A stretch of 49,847 bases of DNA from an uncultured Collinsella sp. (GCA_900543615.1 UQSC01000002.1:1-49847), one strand, 5' to 3'. Shown: positions 16,335-24,818, counted from the stretch's first letter. The notes: generated by a model not told the origin, from the letters alone. Made by a program: numbers and translations.

Positions 16335-17894
16335 TTACTCGGCGGGGGTTACGCTACCGTCCTGGAAGCCAACGTTGTTGTGGGCAAAGCAGTCCTCGTA
16401 CTTAAAGCCGGAGAGCTCCTCGCAAAGCGCCTTGACCTCGGGCTTGACGTCGGCCATCTTGCCACCCTCCTTGACGCGGTGAATCTCGTCGCAAAGGATG
16501 TCGCACTGCTCCTTGTCGATCTTGATGCCGCGGGCAAGGACGGCCGCAAGCAGGAAGAAGCCGGCGCAGCCGATGATCATGTAGCCGCAGATATACAGAG
16601 GCACGGTAGCGGGCTGGGTCACGGCGTCGCTATTGCCGGCGGTCTGAATGAAGCCGGAGGCAGCAAGGACGATAGCCCACACGTTGACGGCGATAGCCTG
16701 GGCGATCTGCTGGCAGAGCTGCTGCGCGGAGCTGTAGATGCCCTCGCGACGACGCAGGGTGATGAGTTCATCGACATCGGGGATGTAGTTGAGCAGAACA
16801 TCGGGCAGGTACTGGAAGCCGACGTAGAAGAACTTCCAGATGGCGAAGATGATGGGGTAGGCGATCATGGCGATGGCGACCGTGGAGGTGCCGTTGATCT
16901 GACCAAAGGCGAAGTAGTTGTAGGCGATGATGCACACAGCGCAACCGACATTTGCGAGGTACCAAGACTTGTGGAAGCCCTTCTTGGCCATGAGGGCGAC
17001 CCAGATGGCGGTGCAGACGATAGCGACGACCTTGCCAGGCATCTCCATCACGGACTCGTAGGACTTAGGAATCTGCAGGCAGTAGACGATGAAGAAGGAC
17101 AGGCACGCAGACCAGCAGGCAGCAGCGAGCTTCGTGGAGACCTGTGCATACAGGACCTTGCGGAAGGACTTGTTGCGGAAGGTGGAGATAACGTCGATAA
17201 AGAACTTCTTGATGCCCTCGCCGACGCTCTCGATCTTCTCCTGAGCGACCTCCTCGGGGGTGTGCTCCCACGTGGACAGGTACACGCAGAGCAGCGAGAT
17301 TGCCATGACCGAAGCGTTGATCGTAGCGATGATGAAGTAGCTAAACGGGTTGGTCTCGCCGAAGGTGCCAAAGCCAAAGCCGACGAGTGCTGCCATCAGG
17401 AAGCCGGCGGCGTTACCAAAGAGATGCTTGTAGCCGGTAAGGTACGTACGCTCCTTAAAGTCGTCGGTCATCTCGATGGTAAGCGGCGACAGGTTGGCGG
17501 TGCAGAACGTATACGCGACGTTGTAGATCAGGTACAGCACAAAGTAGTACGGGAAGCCAAACGGCGTAGCCACGAAGATGAGCGGCTCGGCGATCATCAT
17601 CGGGATGGCCAGCAAGATCCAGAAACGACGACGACCAAAGATGCGGCCAATCTTGGTGGCATAGAAGTTATCGGCCACAAAGCCCATCAGCGGGCAAAGA
17701 ATAGCGTTGACATAGATGGCAAACGAGCTGATCAGTGCAGCCTCGCCTGCGGACAGGCCACACTCCGTGGACAGGAACAGCACCATGTAGCTGTGCGTAA
17801 AGGTCAGGGCACCGGAATTGAGCATACCGCCCATACCAAAGCCCAAGCGCGTCCAGAATGTGATCTTACGCTTTTTTCCAATCTTATTAGTCAT
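16335..17894 (-). CDS. GPH-type (glycoside-pentoside-hexuronide) MFS cation symporter
   Basis: A 519-residue membrane protein with 12 predicted helices. The conserved GPH loop features are visible: DNFYATKIGRIFGRRRFWI in the 2-3 loop and LPDVLLNYIPDVDELITLRRREG in the 10-11 loop. Members import glucuronides, galacturonides or oligosaccharides with Na+ or H+. The C-terminal 80 residues are a soluble tail, longer than in MelB. The start at 17894 follows GAGGGAG. Three LacI-type operator variants lie in the 350 bases upstream. Genetic context makes pectic oligosaccharide or galacturonate import likely (inference). Confidence 0.88.
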   Translation of the reverse strand: MTNKIGKKRKITFWTRLGFGMGGMLNSGALTFTHSYMVLFLSTECGLSAGEAALISSFAIYVNAILCPLMGFVADNFYATKIGRIFGRRRFWILLAIPMMIAEPLIFVATPFGFPYYFVLYLIYNVAYTFCTANLSPLTIEMTDDFKERTYLTGYKHLFGNAAGFLMAALVGFGFGTFGETNPFSYFIIATINASVMAISLLCVYLSTWEHTPEEVAQEKIESVGEGIKKFFIDVISTFRNKSFRKVLYAQVSTKLAAACWSACLSFFIVYCLQIPKSYESVMEMPGKVVAIVCTAIWVALMAKKGFHKSWYLANVGCAVCIIAYNYFAFGQINGTSTVAIAMIAYPIIFAIWKFFYVGFQYLPDVLLNYIPDVDELITLRRREGIYSSAQQLCQQIAQAIAVNVWAIVLAASGFIQTAGNSDAVTQPATVPLYICGYMIIGCAGFFLLAAVLARGIKIDKEQCDILCDEIHRVKEGGKMADVKPEVKALCEELSGFKYEDCFAHNNVGFQDGSVTPAE

Positions 17895-17971
17895 CGAGCT
17901 CCCTCTCTTTTCTCGATTGTCTTGTAACAAGACATTTGAGTCCACACTGACATCTGTCTGCCCAGCATTTA

Positions 17972-18146
17972 GGGTGAACGTTTAGTTAGATTATGCACGA
18001 TTGCTTATGATAGGTGAACGTTCACTTGAATAATATCCTTGAACGGTCGATTTTTACCGCTGAACGGACACAATTGAGATCCTCACACCTATTTTCTGCT
18101 GGTAAGGATGCCATGCTGGACAGCCATGAGATAGGTGAACGTTTAT
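17972..18146. promoter_or_regulatory. LacI-type operator cluster upstream of the GPH symporter
   Basis: The 355 bases between the symporter start and the uxaA stop contain three related sites: GGGTGAACGTTTA (17972-17984), the perfect GTGAACGTTCAC (18014-18025) and GGTGAACGTTTAT (18134-18146). A weaker GAACGGTC stretch lies near 18041. No gene is seen in this gap. The arrangement would allow looping by a tetrameric or paired repressor (inference). Confidence 0.62.
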
Positions 18147-18181
18147 CAGATTTTCCAACATATTTACTTAACTACGAAACG

Positions 18182-18214
18182 AAAAAGCCCCGCCGGGAAC
18201 ACTCCCGACGGGGC
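18182..18214 (-). terminator. Terminator after uxaA
   Basis: GCCCCGCCGGG (18187-18197) pairs with CCCGACGGGGC (18204-18214) with one wobble pair, followed on the minus strand by TTTTT. It lies 35 bases past the uxaA stop and ends the uxaCBA unit. Confidence 0.9.
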
Positions 18215-18249
18215 CGATGACATCGCGCTATGCTTGGGCGCACTTGCCG

Positions 18250-19734
18250 CTACAAGCAGACGCCGTCCTTCCAGATACTGATCTCGTGACAGCCACGGCG
18301 CTCGGCACTCGTGAGCTTACCGCTCGCCGTCTGTAGCACCAGCTGGTACAAATCGCGGGCGGCCTCGTCGAGCGTGCGCTCACCCGTGGCAATCACCCCG
18401 GCGTTAAAGTCCATCCAATTGGCCTTGTGGTCGCACAAACGCTGGTTGGTGAACACTTTGAGTGTAGGCGCCGGCGCGCCAAACGGTGTGCCGCGGCCGG
18501 TCGAGAACAGAATCACGTGGCAACCGGCAGCCGTCAACGCCGTGGTGGATACCATGTCGTTGCCCGGACCGCACAGCATGTTCAGGCCGTGTTTAGTTGC
18601 CTGGCCGGCATACGGCAGCACGTCGACGATGGGGGCAGATCCGCCCTTTTGCACGCAGCCGCAGCTCTTGTCCTCGAGCGTGGTAATACCGCCGTCCTTG
18701 TTGCCGGGACTCGGGTTCTCATAAACGACCTCGCCGTGGCTAATAAAGTAGTCCTTAAATCCATTGAGCATGTCGGAGGCAGCGTTAAAGACCTGCTCGT
18801 TCTCGCAACGGTCGAGCAGGATGCTCTCCGCGCCAAACATCTCGGGCACCTCGGTAAGCACCGACGTGCCGCCACGGGCGACGACCATATCGCTCACGCG
18901 ACCGATCGTGGGGTTGGCGGTAATGCCCGAAAGACCGTCGGAGCCGCCACACTTAAGACCAATGACCAGCTCGGAGGCCGGAATGGGCTCGCGCTTGGAC
19001 TGCTTTGCCAGGTCTGCCAGCTCGGCCAGAATCTTGTGGCCCTCGATTTGCTCGTCGGCTACATCCTGGCAGGTGAGAAAGCGAACGCGCTCGTGATCGA
19101 AGTCACCGAGCTCGTCGAGCACCTGCTGGTGTGTGCAGTTCTCGCAACCGAGCGACAGGAACAGCACGCCGGCCGCATTAGGGTGACGCGAGAGCGCCAC
19201 CAGCAGACGACGCGTCTGGACATGGTCGGCGCCGGTCTGCGAGCAACCGAACGGATGCGGGAAGTAGTAGACGCCCTCCAGCGAGCCATCGACCAGATCC
19301 TGGGCCTGCTCGCACATGGCACGGGCGACTTCGTTGACACAGCCGACCGTGGGGATGATCCACAGCTCGTTGCGCGTCGCGGCACGACCGTCGGCGCGGC
19401 GGAACCCCATAAAGGTCTCGGGCTCAACCGACTCAACGACCGGATGTGTGGGGTTGTAGGTGTACTCGACCTCGCCCGAAAGGTTGGTCTTCACATTGTG
19501 CGTGTGGAGCCACTGACCGGGCTGGACATCGCCCGTCACGTGTCCGATAGGAAGGCCGTACTTAATGACGTCCTCGCCGGCGGCAATCGAGCGCACAGCC
19601 ATCTTGTGGCCTTGCGGAATATCCTCCGCGGCCACGACCTCGCCCACCCCGGGAACCGCGACGGCGGTGCCCTTGGCAAGCGGCGACAGCGCGACGATCA
19701 CGTTGTCGGCCGGATTGATCTGGATAGTGTTCAT
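18250..19734 (-). CDS. uxaA: Altronate dehydratase UxaA
   Basis: A 494-residue enzyme that dehydrates D-altronate to 2-keto-3-deoxygluconate. The N-terminal 100 residues form the SAF-like domain with HTHNVKTN. The main UxaA domain has PTVGCVNEVAR, FGCSQTGADH, GCENCTHQQ, GLKCGGSDGLSG and the late CGCVQKGG and FSTGRGTPFG segments, whose cysteines and histidines hold the metal site. Length is normal for the family. It is the last gene of uxaC-uxaB-uxaA, with AGGA about 10 bases before the ATG and a GC-rich hairpin in the 81-base gap from uxaB. Confidence 0.95.
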   Translation of the reverse strand: MNTIQINPADNVIVALSPLAKGTAVAVPGVGEVVAAEDIPQGHKMAVRSIAAGEDVIKYGLPIGHVTGDVQPGQWLHTHNVKTNLSGEVEYTYNPTHPVVESVEPETFMGFRRADGRAATRNELWIIPTVGCVNEVARAMCEQAQDLVDGSLEGVYYFPHPFGCSQTGADHVQTRRLLVALSRHPNAAGVLFLSLGCENCTHQQVLDELGDFDHERVRFLTCQDVADEQIEGHKILAELADLAKQSKREPIPASELVIGLKCGGSDGLSGITANPTIGRVSDMVVARGGTSVLTEVPEMFGAESILLDRCENEQVFNAASDMLNGFKDYFISHGEVVYENPSPGNKDGGITTLEDKSCGCVQKGGSAPIVDVLPYAGQATKHGLNMLCGPGNDMVSTTALTAAGCHVILFSTGRGTPFGAPAPTLKVFTNQRLCDHKANWMDFNAGVIATGERTLDEAARDLYQLVLQTASGKLTSAERRGCHEISIWKDGVCL

Positions 19735-19773
19735 TGCAAATGGTCCTAACCCTACAGGTTGAGCAGAAGTCGA

Positions 19774-19803
19774 GACGCGGGCACGCCGTCCCGCGCCCGC
19801 GTC
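19774..19803. repeat. Intercistronic hairpin between uxaB and uxaA
   Basis: GACGCGGGC (19774-19782) pairs with GCCCGCGTC (19795-19803). There is no T tract, so it looks like an mRNA stability or processing element within the operon. Confidence 0.6.
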
Positions 19804-19815
19804 TGCGCCGGAAAT

Positions 19816-21330
19816 TTACGCCTGAGCGTTGGCGAAGGCCTGCTTGGCGCCCTCGGCACGCACAACGGCGAGCGCGCTGACGACAAACTCCTCAAGACCT
19901 GCGATCTGCGTAAGGTCCTCGCCCCACATCTGCTCGTTGGTGAGCACGTCGTGCACCAGCTGGGCATCGTCGGCGCCGGCATGGGCGGCGTAGAAGTCGA
20001 GCACGAAGGCGTCGTCCTGAGCGGTGTACTCGGTGCCGTCGGAGCGACGCAGGTGCAGGCCGTCGCCCTCACGGGACACGAGCTCCTGCGTGTAGAAGGA
20101 GATGAGCGTAGCGAGGCTCGTCGCCAGGCACTTGGGCAGGTTGCCGGTCTCGGCAACGTAGTCCTTGAGCGTGGGCAGGTCGCGAGCGCGCCACTTAGCC
20201 GTGGAGTTGAGGCAGATGGAGAGCAGCGCATGATCAATAAACGGGTTGTCGAAGCGGTTTTCGACGGCGGCGGCAAAGGCCTTGCAGTCCTCGACATCCA
20301 AGTCGGCGGCAAGCGTCGGAATGACCTCGTCGTAGAGCATGGTGTTCATGAAGCCGCGAATGGTCTCGTCATGCATGCAGTCGCGCACGATATCAAAGCC
20401 GGCAACCCAGGAACCCGGAACGAAGGCGGTATGGGCACCGTTGAGGATGCGGACCTTGCGCTTTTTGTACGGGGTGACGTCGGGAGTCACAAAGACACCC
20501 GGAAGACCAGCCTTCACAAAGGGAAGCTTCTCGGCAAGCGACTCGTCGCCCTGGATGCCCCACATCTGGAAGGGCTCGCGCACGGCCAGGAAGGGATCCT
20601 CGTAGCCCAGACGCTCGGCAACCGCCGCGGCCTCCTTAGGATCGCGGATGCGGCCGGGGACGATGGTGTCGACGAGCGTGGTGCAGACGGTGCAGTCGTT
20701 AGCCATCCACTGCGCAAACTCGTCCTCCCAGCCCCAGTCGCTCACATACTGGTTCATGATGCGCAGCAACTCCTCGCCGTTGTGATCGATGAGCTCGCAG
20801 GCGAGGACGATGACGCCCGGCTTACCGGCAGCCCAGCGGGTGTGGAGCACCTGGGCAAGCTTGGCGGGGAAGCTCGCAGGTGGCATGTCGTCGGCCTTGC
20901 AGGACGGGTCATAGGCGATACCGGCCTCGGTGGTGTTGGAGACGATGATCTCTAGGTCGTCGGAGACGGCGACCTCCATCATGGCGCGATAGTCGTCCTC
21001 ACGATACGGGTTAAGGCAGCGGCTGCAGGCGCTGATCACGCGGGACTCGTCAACCGTGTTGCCGTTCTCCTTGCCGCGCACCAGCACGGTGTACAGGTCG
21101 TCCTGGGCATTGATACCGTCGGCAAAGCCAAAGGCACCGCTGATGGGCTGCAACATGACGACCTTGCCGTTCCAGCCGGTGGCCTCGTTGCCCATGTCAA
21201 AGAAACGGTCGACGAAGGCGCGCAGGAAATTGCCCTCGCCAAACTGCAGAACCTTCTCGGGAGCATCCTTGGGCAGCAAATAGCCCTTGTAGCCGATCTT
21301 CTCGAGCGCATCGTAGCTGATGTTCTCCAT
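19816..21330 (-). CDS. uxaB: Tagaturonate reductase (altronate oxidoreductase) UxaB
   Basis: A 504-residue NAD-dependent enzyme of the mannitol dehydrogenase/polyol-specific long-chain family. It reduces D-tagaturonate to D-altronate. The N-terminal Rossmann region has VLQFGEGNFLRAFVDRFFD. The C-terminal domain has KKRKVRILNGAHTAFVPGSWVAG, which contains the family catalytic Lys/Asn/His. Its place between uxaC and uxaA supports UxaB rather than UxuB. The ribosome site AAGGAGAG is strong. Hairpins flank it on both sides within the operon. Confidence 0.95.
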   Translation of the reverse strand: MENISYDALEKIGYKGYLLPKDAPEKVLQFGEGNFLRAFVDRFFDMGNEATGWNGKVVMLQPISGAFGFADGINAQDDLYTVLVRGKENGNTVDESRVISACSRCLNPYREDDYRAMMEVAVSDDLEIIVSNTTEAGIAYDPSCKADDMPPASFPAKLAQVLHTRWAAGKPGVIVLACELIDHNGEELLRIMNQYVSDWGWEDEFAQWMANDCTVCTTLVDTIVPGRIRDPKEAAAVAERLGYEDPFLAVREPFQMWGIQGDESLAEKLPFVKAGLPGVFVTPDVTPYKKRKVRILNGAHTAFVPGSWVAGFDIVRDCMHDETIRGFMNTMLYDEVIPTLAADLDVEDCKAFAAAVENRFDNPFIDHALLSICLNSTAKWRARDLPTLKDYVAETGNLPKCLATSLATLISFYTQELVSREGDGLHLRRSDGTEYTAQDDAFVLDFYAAHAGADDAQLVHDVLTNEQMWGEDLTQIAGLEEFVVSALAVVRAEGAKQAFANAQA

Positions 21331-21370
21331 CTGTGTCTCTCCTTAGATAGCTGTTAGCGTGCAAGCAAAA

Positions 21371-21402
21371 CGGGGGCGCCGCGTGTGGCAACGGCGCTCC
21401 CG
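21371..21402. repeat. Intercistronic hairpin between uxaC and uxaB
   Basis: CGGGGGCGCCG (21371-21381) pairs with CGGCGCTCCCG (21392-21402), with one G-T wobble and a 10-base loop. It lies in the 96-base gap, has no T run, and mirrors the hairpin between uxaB and uxaA. Confidence 0.6.
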
Positions 21403-21426
21403 AGTTCGATGTGATTCGATGCAGGC

Positions 21427-22854
21427 TTATGCCTCGACGGTGTCCAAATCAAAGCCAAAGTAGCGGACCGCGTTGTTGTAGCTGATGTCGCGCACGATAC
21501 TGCCCAGCAGCTCCATGTCGGCCGGGTACTTGCCCTGCTCGACCCACTCGCCGATCACGCTGCACAGCACGCGACGGAAGTACTCGTGGCGCGGATAGGA
21601 CAGGAAAGAGCGGGAGTCGGTAAGCATGCCCACAAAGTTGCCCAGCACGCCCTCGTTAGCCAGAGCCGTAAGCTGCTCGCGCATGCCGACCTCGTTGTCG
21701 TTGAACCACCAGGCGGAGCCGTTCTGGATCTTACCGGCGGTCGGAGCCTCCTGGAAGCAGCCCATGACGGTATCGATCATGGTGTTATCGATGGGGTTCA
21801 GGCTGTACAGGATGGTCTTGGGCAGGCCGCAGGTCTCCTGGATGGAGTTGAGGAAATCGGCGAGCTGGTCGGACGGCGTGTAGTTGGAGATGCAGTCGTA
21901 GCCGGTGTCGGGACCGAGCTTGGCGAACATGGCGCGGTTGTTGTCGCGCTTGCAGCCAAAGTGCAGCTGCATGGCCCAGCCCAGACGGACATACTCACCG
22001 GCAACGAACTGCATAAAGGCAGTCTTGTACTTGAGGACTTCTTCCTCGGTGAGCGGCTCAGCAGCCAGGCCCTTGGCAAAGATGGCCTCGATCTCGTCGG
22101 CGGTAGCCGGGACGTACATGACGTAATCGAGTGCGTGGTCGGAGGCGCGGCAGCCCAGCTCGTGAGCAACGTCGTAGCGCTTGGAAATGGCGGACTTCAT
22201 GCCCTCGAAGTCGCTGACCTCAACGCCGGCAGCCTCGGAGAGGTGCCTGCAGTAGTCGGCAAACTCCTGGCCACGCTCGATGCGCAAAGCGGCATCGGGG
22301 CGCATGGCGGGAACGACCTGAACGTCAAAGCTGTCGTCGGCTGCAATCTTTTTGTGCCACTCAAAGCTGTCGGCGGGGTCGTCAGTAGTGCAGATCATGC
22401 GGACGTTGGACTGCTTGATCAGGTTGCGGCAGGTGAAACTGGCCTCGGCGAGCTTGGCGTTGGCAAGGTCCCAAACCTCCTGGGCAGTCTTGCCGTTGAG
22501 GACGCCCTCGTAGCCAAAGTAGCGCTTAAGCTCCAGGTGGCTCCACTCAAAGACGGGGTTGCCGACGCAGCGACCCAGGGTCTCGGCCCACTTTTGGAAC
22601 TTCTCGCGAGCAGGGGCGTCGCCAGTGATAAAGCGCTCGTCGACGCCGTTGGCACGCATCAGGCGCCACTTGTAGTGGTCGCCGCCCAGCCAAACCTCGG
22701 TGATGTTCTCGAAACGCTTGTCCTCCCAAATCTCCTTGGGAGAAATGTGGCAGTGGTAGTCGACGATGGGCATGCCCTCGGCAAAGTTGTGGAACAGCTC
22801 CTCGCCGGTCTTGGTGCTCAGCAGGAAATCCTGATCGTCCATAAAGTTTTTCAT
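21427..22854 (-). CDS. uxaC: Glucuronate/galacturonate isomerase UxaC
   Basis: A 475-residue amidohydrolase-fold enzyme that isomerises D-galacturonate to tagaturonate and D-glucuronate to fructuronate. The metal motif HCH is at 34-36 in VDYHCHISPKEI. Other hallmarks are ICTTDDPADS and the C-terminal GMLTDSRSFLSYPRHEYFRR. The start at 22854 follows AAAGGGG, and the open frame extending 48 codons further upstream overlaps the operators and is not expected to be translated. It is the first gene of uxaCBA, with three LacI-type operators within 130 bases. Confidence 0.96.
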   Translation of the reverse strand: MKNFMDDQDFLLSTKTGEELFHNFAEGMPIVDYHCHISPKEIWEDKRFENITEVWLGGDHYKWRLMRANGVDERFITGDAPAREKFQKWAETLGRCVGNPVFEWSHLELKRYFGYEGVLNGKTAQEVWDLANAKLAEASFTCRNLIKQSNVRMICTTDDPADSFEWHKKIAADDSFDVQVVPAMRPDAALRIERGQEFADYCRHLSEAAGVEVSDFEGMKSAISKRYDVAHELGCRASDHALDYVMYVPATADEIEAIFAKGLAAEPLTEEEVLKYKTAFMQFVAGEYVRLGWAMQLHFGCKRDNNRAMFAKLGPDTGYDCISNYTPSDQLADFLNSIQETCGLPKTILYSLNPIDNTMIDTVMGCFQEAPTAGKIQNGSAWWFNDNEVGMREQLTALANEGVLGNFVGMLTDSRSFLSYPRHEYFRRVLCSVIGEWVEQGKYPADMELLGSIVRDISYNNAVRYFGFDLDTVEA

Positions 22855-22908
22855 CAAACAGCCCCTTTGCTGGCAAGGCGGGCGCACGGCGCGCTCGTTA
22901 TCCTTTAG

Positions 22909-22983
22909 GTGAACGTTCACTATACTAATCCATTGCACCTCAAAAGGTGAACGTTCACCTAACCACCACGGGGTGAACGGTAG
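22909..22983. promoter_or_regulatory. LacI-type operators at the uxaCBA promoter
   Basis: GTGAACGTTCAC (22909-22920) and the full 16-bp palindrome AGGTGAACGTTCACCT (22945-22960) are 36 bp apart centre to centre. A weaker GGTGAACGGTAG follows at 22972-22983. This is the best version of the motif and lies between uxaC and the LacI-type gene. Confidence 0.7.
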
Positions 22984-23090
22984 ATTTTGCCCGTTCAACG
23001 GTTGCTGGGGATGTGACTTGCATGTATTGCGGACTGGTTGGCGTCCCCGAACACCGAACTTGAGCGCTTTTGCTCAGGTGGGTCATGTCC

Positions 23091-23289
23091 CGACGTACAT
23101 TTTTGGGAGTATTCAGCATTGGAGCGCGCCGTGCGCCATCCTCAGCGTCCTATTTGGAACGCAGATAGCGCTCGATCGGCATAAAAAGTGCCCCCGATGG
23201 CAAATTACGCCATCGGGGGCACTTAAAACAGTCGTTCTGCACCTCATGCAGGGCATGCCAATGCTGAATACTCCCAAAAATGCACGTCG
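23091..23289. repeat. MITE-like 199-bp element with 32-bp terminal inverted repeats
   Basis: The gene-free stretch 22984-23314 contains a 32-nt sequence at 23091-23122, whose core is ATTTTTGGGAGTATTCAGC. It recurs inverted at 23258-23289 with one mismatch. Between them lies a strong hairpin (23187-23227). No obvious target duplication is seen. The same motif occurs as an inverted pair at 41708-41945. It is either a small non-autonomous mobile element or a structured RNA. No coding region is supported here. Confidence 0.7.
23184..23227 (-). terminator. Bidirectional terminator-like hairpin after the LacI-type gene
   Basis: AAGTGCCCCCGATGG and CCATCGGGGGCACTT form a 15-bp stem around CAAATTACG, with AAAA on one side and AAAACA on the other. 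It lies inside the inverted-repeat element, about 90 bases past the LacI-type stop on the minus strand. Confidence 0.8.
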
Positions 23290-23314
23290 CAAGAGGGGGT
23301 ACCTGCTCAATCGG

Positions 23315-24394
23315 CTAAATACCCGCAAGTTCGCAGTAGCGGTCGACATTGCTGGCAAATACCATCTCGACGGCACCCTTCTGGACGGGCACCGTCGGGG
23401 TCCTTCCCCACAGCAGATAATCGCCCAGCGTCTTAGCGCCGCGATACGCCAGGCTCGTCGGGTCCTTATAGACAATATTGGTAAAGATACCGCGGCGCAA
23501 GGCCAGAGCACTTTCGGGAAACAGGTCGTTGCCGATCACCATGACCTGACCGGCCTTGCCGGTCGAGACGAGCGCGTCGGCAACCACTTCGGAACCAACG
23601 GCAAAAACGCTACAGATAAGTTCGGGGGCGTCCGGCGCACTCAAGCGCTTTTCGAGCTCATGCTCGAGTTGTTTGACTTGCGCATGGGCACCTGCAAGAT
23701 CCTCAACCTGCCATGGAATATCACGTTCGCGCAGGTAATTGTGGAAGGCGCGGGCGGTTAGATAGTGCGAATCGGTATATGGGTCGCCTGTCAAAAGGAG
23801 CACGCGGGCGTCGGCCCCAGAAGCATGGACCAGGTTTGCCGCCTGCTCGGCCATAAGGCTGCCTGCCGTCGAATAATCGGCCAAGCTCGCACCCAAACGA
23901 TTCAAATGCGGACGGTCGCCGTCGACAAGCTCAATCGTCACGCCCGCCTCGGCGATCTGCCCCAAAAGCTCAGTCGCACGATCGTCGCCCGGCGCATAGG
24001 CGAGCAAGCCATCAATCTTCTCGCCCACCTGCAGACGCTCGTCGATTTGCTCGAGTGCATCAGCGTAGCCGCCCACGCCAAATTCAACGCGCTCAACCGT
24101 AATGCCCCGGTCGATGACCTCCTGTTCAAAGCGATTGCAGCCTTCCCACAGGTAACGGAAAAAGTACGCTCCCTCGCGCGATGCGCGGGGCAGGCAAAAC
24201 ACCAGATTGATATCCTTGCGGCGCAGGCTTGAGGCACTTGTGTTGCGGTGATAGCCCATGGCCTCGGCCTTAGCGTTCACCTTGGCGCGCACGGATTCGC
24301 TCACGCCGGCCTTTCCCGTCAGGGCCTTGTGCACGGTATTGATGGAAACGCCAAGCTCGGCGGCTATGTCCTTCATGGTTACGCGAGCGCTCAT
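23315..24394 (-). CDS. LacI-family transcriptional regulator, probable uronate/pectin regulator
   Basis: A 359-residue repressor. Residues 5-50 are the LacI helix-turn-helix (VTMKDIAAELGVSINTVHKAL), followed by a hinge and a periplasmic-binding-protein-like sensor domain to the C-terminus. The recognition helix has INTVHKAL where many family members have VSTVSRAL, which would fit an unusual operator. The start follows GGAG. It lies just upstream of the uxaCBA promoter region and is on the same strand. The palindrome AGGTGAACGTTCACCT, with the central CG typical of LacI operators, is repeated at uxaC, the symporter, GH105 and the KduD-like gene, which makes this the best candidate regulator. 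The effector is probably galacturonate or a keto-deoxy acid (inference). Confidence 0.88.
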   Translation of the reverse strand: MSARVTMKDIAAELGVSINTVHKALTGKAGVSESVRAKVNAKAEAMGYHRNTSASSLRRKDINLVFCLPRASREGAYFFRYLWEGCNRFEQEVIDRGITVERVEFGVGGYADALEQIDERLQVGEKIDGLLAYAPGDDRATELLGQIAEAGVTIELVDGDRPHLNRLGASLADYSTAGSLMAEQAANLVHASGADARVLLLTGDPYTDSHYLTARAFHNYLRERDIPWQVEDLAGAHAQVKQLEHELEKRLSAPDAPELICSVFAVGSEVVADALVSTGKAGQVMVIGNDLFPESALALRRGIFTNIVYKDPTSLAYRGAKTLGDYLLWGRTPTVPVQKGAVEMVFASNVDRYCELAGI

Positions 24395-24490
24395 GCGGTT
24401 ACTCCGTTATAGATAAGTTGCCAATTAATAGTCCAGTTAACGATACCCCAAAAATACTCTTCGACTCGCCGTGCTCTCCCTCAAATGCAC

Positions 24491-24524
24491 AAAGCGCCCC
24501 GCGAACGGATGCCCGCGGAGCGCT
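24491..24524 (-). terminator. Weak hairpin after the FeoB-associated gene
   Basis: AAGCGCCCCGCG and CCGCGGAGCGCTT form an imperfect stem 15 bases beyond the stop, followed on the minus strand by TTTGTGCATTT. It is a plausible but weak terminator. Confidence 0.5.
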
Positions 24525-24538
24525 TGGATGTCCGGACC

Positions 24539-24739
24539 TTATTTGATACCGCGGCCCAAGTCTTCGGCGATTTTGTCTACGCCCTTAAGCGCGGCACACG
24601 TCTTTTTGTTGGAGCAATGCCCCGTGCAAACGCCACCCTGAGCGCAGTCGGCGCAGGTGCCCTTGCGGTAGACGCGCACGCACACGGCGACAAACGCAAT
24701 GCCGATAACAGCCAGTACAACAATATCGATAGGTGCCAT
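24539..24739 (-). CDS. FeoB-associated Cys-rich membrane protein
   Basis: A 66-residue protein with one N-terminal membrane helix (about 5-23), a basic YRKG boundary and a cysteine-rich tail (CADC, CTGHC, TCAAL). This matches the FeoB-associated family found beside ferrous iron transporters, where a role in iron handling at the membrane is suspected. The ribosome site AGAGGAGG is strong. It is 5.5 kb away from feoB here and is flanked by the LacI-type gene and the glycosyltransferase operon, so it is a displaced or orphan copy. Confidence 0.8.
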   Translation of the reverse strand: MAPIDIVVLAVIGIAFVAVCVRVYRKGTCADCAQGGVCTGHCSNKKTCAALKGVDKIAEDLGRGIK

Positions 24740-24791
24740 AGCAAGCCTCCTCTAGTTAACCACCACTTACTTTACACCATTCTCCACCTAC

Positions 24792-24818
24792 AAAAAGGGA
24801 CAGGTTTATTTTGTTCGG
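24792..24818 (+). repeat. Short repeat-like sequence with GGGACAGGTTTATTTTG
   Basis: The 176-base gap between the glycosyltransferase operon and the FeoB-associated gene contains AAAAAGGGACAGGTTTATTT. From memory this resembles a short sequence scattered in many gut bacterial genomes. It occurs once in this window, so I cannot prove it is repeated. Confidence 0.3.

Noticed and set aside
24395..24538. Additional operators or a small gene before the LacI-type regulator
   Set aside because: No copy of the GTGAACGTTCAC motif and no convincing reading frame is present.
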